Source: Opitutaceae bacterium
GTDB lineage: Bacteria > Verrucomicrobiota > Verrucomicrobiia > Opitutales > Opitutaceae
Direction of reading: 5' to 3'
DNA length: 10,488 nt
Assembly: GCA_016763045.1 (NCBI GenBank)
Contig: JAESUN010000288.1
Location: forward strand, 1-10,488
A program made the position numbers and the translations under genes. Shown here one piece after another: positions 8,190-10,488 of this stretch. The notes beneath the pieces are model-generated. The model worked only from the letters and a program-made list of their open reading frames with translations. It ran no database searches and was not told where the DNA came from. The first letter of the stretch is position 1. Each line of letters opens with the position of its first letter.

Positions 8190-9356
8190 TTATTTGATCG
8201 CTGCTAACAATTTTTTCACCTTATCGGTCTGCTCCCAAGATAAGTTGCTTTTTCCAAAATGCCCATAGTGAGTTGTTTCCCGATAAATCGGACGAAGCAG
8301 TTTCAGTTGCTCAACAATTTCCGCAGGCTTGAAGCCAAAAACCTTTTTAATAGCGCGAACAATTCGCTCATCGCTCACGGTTCCTGTTCCGAATGTATCC
8401 ACCGAAATACTCACAGGCTTCGGATAACCAATCGCATAGGCGACCTGTAATTCCACAGAATCAGCTAAACCTGCTGCCACGATGTTTTTCGCAACCCACC
8501 GACACATATAAGCAGCTGAGCGATCCACCTTGGAAGGATCCTTCCCCGAAAAAGCACCGCCTCCATGGCGGCCCCATCCTCCGTATGTATCCACAATAAT
8601 CTTTCGTCCAATCAAGCCCGCATCTCCTTGTGGCCCACCCTCAACAAAACGACCTGTCGGATTGATCAAATACTGAGTTTTGTCATTCAACATCTTCTTT
8701 GGAAGAACCTTCTTTATCACATGTTCCACAAGAAATTCATGAATTTCAGCATGAGAAACATCTGCTGTATGCTGTGTTGAAATAACTACATTACGAATAG
8801 CCACTGGCTTATTGTCTTCGTAAGCAACCGTCACCTGAGATTTACAGTCAGGGCGCAACCACTTTACGTTTCCCGATTTACGTAATTTTGCTAGTCTCCG
8901 CAAAATACGATGGGAATAGATAATCGCCGATGGCATAAGTTCGGACGTTTCATTGCTCGCATAGCCAAACATAATGCCCTGGTCGCCCGCTCCCTGCTCC
9001 GCACCTTTTTTACCCTTAGCCCGGGCTGCATCAACTCCCTGAGCAATATCAGAGGATTGTTTTGTCAGAGCATTGGTAATGAAAACTGTATCGGCATGAA
9101 AAACATCGTCATCATTGATATAACCAATCTCGCGAATCGCTTTGCGCACAATCGTCTCATAATCCAGTTTTGCTCTGGTCGTTATTTCGCCTGCGAGAAA
9201 GACCAGATTGCTCTTAACCATTGTCTCACACGCAACACGACTAGTCTTATCAACCTTCAAACAAGCATCCAAAATGCTGTCCGAAATATAATCAGCGACC
9301 TTATCAGGATGGCCTTCGCCAACTGATTCCGAGGAAAATACAAAGTTTTTTGGCAT
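8190..9356 (-). CDS. metK: S-adenosylmethionine synthetase
   Basis: It makes S-adenosylmethionine from methionine and ATP in the cytoplasm, supplying nearly all cellular methylation. The 388-residue protein shows the family signatures SVGEGHPDK (11-19, His16 and the following Pro-Asp-Lys at the active site), [12 protein letters not shown] (122-133) and [16 protein letters not shown] (265-280). The three-domain repeat length is normal. The start at [19 protein letters not shown] fits the family, although no Shine-Dalgarno precedes it. It is the first gene of metK-ahcY, coupling SAM supply to removal of the by-product S-adenosylhomocysteine. The leader is at most about 200 bases and shows no SAM riboswitch that I can recognise. 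The divergent neighbour is a response regulator. Confidence 0.98.
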   Translation of the reverse strand: MPKNFVFSSESVGEGHPDKVADYISDSILDACLKVDKTSRVACETMVKSNLVFLAGEITTRAKLDYETIVRKAIREIGYINDDDVFHADTVFITNALTKQSSDIAQGVDAARAKGKKGAEQGAGDQGIMFGYASNETSELMPSAIIYSHRILRRLAKLRKSGNVKWLRPDCKSQVTVAYEDNKPVAIRNVVISTQHTADVSHAEIHEFLVEHVIKKVLPKKMLNDKTQYLINPTGRFVEGGPQGDAGLIGRKIIVDTYGGWGRHGGGAFSGKDPSKVDRSAAYMCRWVAKNIVAAGLADSVELQVAYAIGYPKPVSISVDTFGTGTVSDERIVRAIKKVFGFKPAEIVEQLKLLRPIYRETTHYGHFGKSNLSWEQTDKVKKLLAAIK

Positions 9357-9403
9357 AGGAAAGCGTCAGTAACTCTTCATTCAAAGCCCTTCTGGCAAGA
9401 AAA

Positions 9404-9433
9404 ATATCATCACATAGAGATTTTTTGATACAA
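9404..9433 (-). promoter_or_regulatory. Candidate metK promoter
   Basis: Reading leftward, TTGTAT (9433-9428) and TGATAT (9409-9404) are spaced by 18 bases and resemble sigma-70 -35 and -10 hexamers. The resulting leader would be about 40 bases. The match is partial and the call is tentative. Confidence 0.25.
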
Positions 9434-9456
9434 CAAATAGAGCTTTCGGAATCTTG

Positions 9457-9476
9457 GCTTGCCTATATAGATAAGC
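9457..9476. promoter_or_regulatory. Imperfect dyad between metK and the response regulator
   Basis: GCTT-GC-CTATATAG-AT-AAGC reads as GCTT-AT-CTATATAG-GC-AAGC on the other strand, so 16 of 20 positions are symmetric around CTATATAG. It sits in the 202-base divergent spacer, about 83-102 bases upstream of the response regulator and about 100-120 bases upstream of metK. It could bind a dimeric regulator or include a -10-like TATA element. Function is unproven. Confidence 0.3.
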
Positions 9477-9543
9477 AAAAACTCAGGCTTTTAACGTAAA
9501 ATTTAGGTAAAGCTCCCCAAACCAAGGTCGAAAGAGTAAGGCA

Positions 9544-9550
9544 AGGAAGA
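9544..9550 (+). promoter_or_regulatory. Ribosome binding site of the response regulator
   Basis: AGGAAGA ends 8 bases before the ATG at 9559. It is the clearest Shine-Dalgarno in the window and fixes this start; most other genes here lack one. Confidence 0.65.
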
Positions 9551-9558
9551 AACTACCC

Positions 9559-9963
9559 ATGCAATATAATCTAAAAGTAATGATAGTGGACGATGATCAG
9601 CACGTCCGAAACTACATGGCCATCCTGGTCAAAAAAATAGTCCTCAGATCAGTCCTCCTTGCTGATGATGGAGACGCTGCCGTTGAAATGTATAAAGAGC
9701 AGCGGCCGGACCTCGTTTTAATGGATGTCAATATGCCCAAAACAAATGGGTTACAGGCACTTGAGAAGATCAAGCGAATCAATAGTGACGCCATCATCAT
9801 CATGATTACCTCTCTAGCGACTCGAAGTATCGTCGAAGATGCTGCTGATTTGGGCGCTTCTCATTTTATCCGCAAAGACACTCCCAAGGATGAAGTCATA
9901 GAGATCATAAAAGAGATCATTGAAGAGTCCCTCGTCTCTAAGAAAAAACAACCCTCCAAATAA
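9559..9963 (+). CDS. Single-domain CheY-like response regulator
   Basis: The 134-residue protein is one receiver domain with no output domain. Acidic-pocket residues Asp11-Asp13 (VDDDQH), the phospho-acceptor Asp56 (LVLMDVNMP), the switch Thr84 (IMITS) and Lys106 (FIRKD) are all present, so it should be phosphorylated by a histidine kinase and signal by protein contact. The C-terminus ends in a Lys-rich tail (SKKKQPSK). No kinase gene is in view. Its stop overlaps by one base the start of the next small gene (TAATG), and a PilB/GspE-like ATPase gene follows. The context therefore suggests control of a type IV pilus or secretion machine, like the CheY-like Pil regulators, but the neighbour evidence is the only support for that role. 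Confidence 0.93.
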   Translation: MQYNLKVMIVDDDQHVRNYMAILVKKIVLRSVLLADDGDAAVEMYKEQRPDLVLMDVNMPKTNGLQALEKIKRINSDAIIIMITSLATRSIVEDAADLGASHFIRKDTPKDEVIEIIKEIIEESLVSKKKQPSK

Positions 9964-10166
9964 TGCCGAACGATCAGGTAGATTATTCTCCGCCAAAAGA
10001 TAACACTAAACTTCAAGGTGTTAAATACTCACTGCCCGCACTTTTGGCTGAACTGAAGATTGAACGGACGTCGTCTATCTTTTCTAAAGAATTATTGGAT
10101 CAGTTAGAAATCAGTAAAATTTTTACAGAACGAAAAAAAGCACGTGAGCGAAACAAAAAATCCTAA
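9963..10166 (+). CDS. Small unrecognised protein between regulator and ATPase genes
   Basis: This 67-residue protein is not one I recognise. It has a polar N-terminus with YSPPKDN, a probable helical middle (SLPALLAELKIERTS, then ELLDQLEISKIF) and a strongly basic end (ERKKARERNKKS). No signal peptide, membrane segment or cysteine is present. Its ATG overlaps the response regulator stop (TAATG), with no separate Shine-Dalgarno, which favours translational coupling. Its last 23 bases overlap the GTG start of the PilB/GspE-like gene in another frame. This tight packing argues that it is a real gene and not a chance frame. An adaptor between the receiver protein and the ATPase is a possibility, purely from position. 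Confidence 0.7.
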   Translation: MPNDQVDYSPPKDNTKLQGVKYSLPALLAELKIERTSSIFSKELLDQLEISKIFTERKKARERNKKS

Positions 10167-10488
10167 ATTCAGTGAGATAATCCGGGAAGAACCTTATTCC
10201 ATTGATGAGGAACTTCTTGCACCACTCCTTGAAATCCACCAGCCCGATTCCCTCGATCTGCTCGAAGCGATTATCGAAGAACGAATTCTCTCAAAGGCTG
10301 ATGCGACCCAAGCATGGAGCAATTCGATCGGCGTCGCATATATTGAGCCTTACACCACGATTATAAACAATGAGGCACTGGCTCTCATTCCGTTGGAAAT
10401 CGCTCAGAAAACAATCATTCTCCCTCTCTACATCTTTGATTCAGTTCTGACGGTTGCAATGACCGATACTACCGATGAGGCCTTAATC
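10144..10488 (+). CDS. PilB/GspE-family ATPase, N-terminal part (runs off the window)
   Basis: An open frame from GTG to the window end encodes 115 residues without a stop. The region around residues 82-114 (IPLEIAQKTIILPLY, then LTVAMTDTTDEAL) is the hallmark of the GspE/PilB N-terminal domain (T2SSE_N/MshEN type), where a Pro-led helix is followed by a strand and an AM.D...D segment. The preceding LLEAIIEERILSKADATQAW is the usual helical part. These hexameric ATPases power type IV pilus extension or type II secretion from the inner membrane face. The catalytic Walker A region lies beyond the window, so PilB and GspE cannot be told apart. The nearest upstream in-frame stop is the TAG at 10105, and GTG at 10144 is the only credible start, overlapping the previous gene by 23 bases. 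Confidence 0.85.
   Translation, partial: MSETKNPKFSEIIREEPYSIDEELLAPLLEIHQPDSLDLLEAIIEERILSKADATQAWSNSIGVAYIEPYTTIINNEALALIPLEIAQKTIILPLYIFDSVLTVAMTDTTDEALI

Noticed and set aside
8910..9326. A 138-codon open frame on the plus strand opposite metK
   Set aside because: It overlaps the conserved N-terminal third of metK in antisense and has no family resemblance or ribosome binding site; treated as a shadow.
1..10488. CRISPR array, insertion sequence, prophage or defence island
   Set aside because: No spaced direct repeats, terminal inverted repeats, transposase, integrase or defence-type domains were seen; the genes are core metabolism and envelope functions.

Overview
This window looks like a bacterial chromosome segment of moderate GC (roughly mid-40s percent by eye). 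It is densely packed and mostly housekeeping. It holds eight complete protein genes, the N-terminal part of a ninth at the right edge, and possibly the first codons of another gene at the left edge. No rRNA, tRNA, insertion sequence, phage gene or CRISPR array is visible. The longest stretch without a gene is about 218 bases. The gene set (TonB/TolA-like protein, glutamine-dependent NAD synthetase, C5-pathway HemL, CysI, long AhcY, MetK, and a PilB/GspE-type ATPase next to a CheY-like regulator) fits a free-living Gram-negative bacterium. Verrucomicrobiota (Opitutae-like) is my best guess, but it is an inference from general gene content and weak Shine-Dalgarno use, not from a marker gene.

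Layout. Left (1-1827, minus): maf, a dTTP/UTP-type house-cleaning pyrophosphatase, followed by an envelope-spanning TonB/TolA-like protein and perhaps a further gene leaving the window. Centre-left (1902-4841, plus): nadE, divergent from maf, then hemL 24 bases later. Centre (4845-6536, minus): cysI, convergent with hemL with only 3 bases between the stop codons. The region upstream of cysI has a perfect 11-bp-arm palindrome that could be an operator. Centre-right (6700-9356, minus): a metK-ahcY operon for making S-adenosylmethionine and removing S-adenosylhomocysteine, closed by a strong rho-independent terminator. Right (9559-10488, plus): a single-domain response regulator, a 67-residue unrecognised protein and the start of a PilB/GspE-family ATPase. 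These three are overlapped or abutted as if translationally coupled.

How they work together. Sulfite reductase (sulfide supply), MetK and AhcY all belong to sulfur and one-carbon metabolism. HemL feeds the tetrapyrrole pathway that also yields the siroheme CysI needs. The right-hand cluster is probably a type IV pilus or type II secretion locus with a phosphorylation-controlled regulator. I found no convincing new system. The best leads are the cysI palindrome and the small unknown protein wedged between the CheY-like regulator and the secretion/pilus ATPase.
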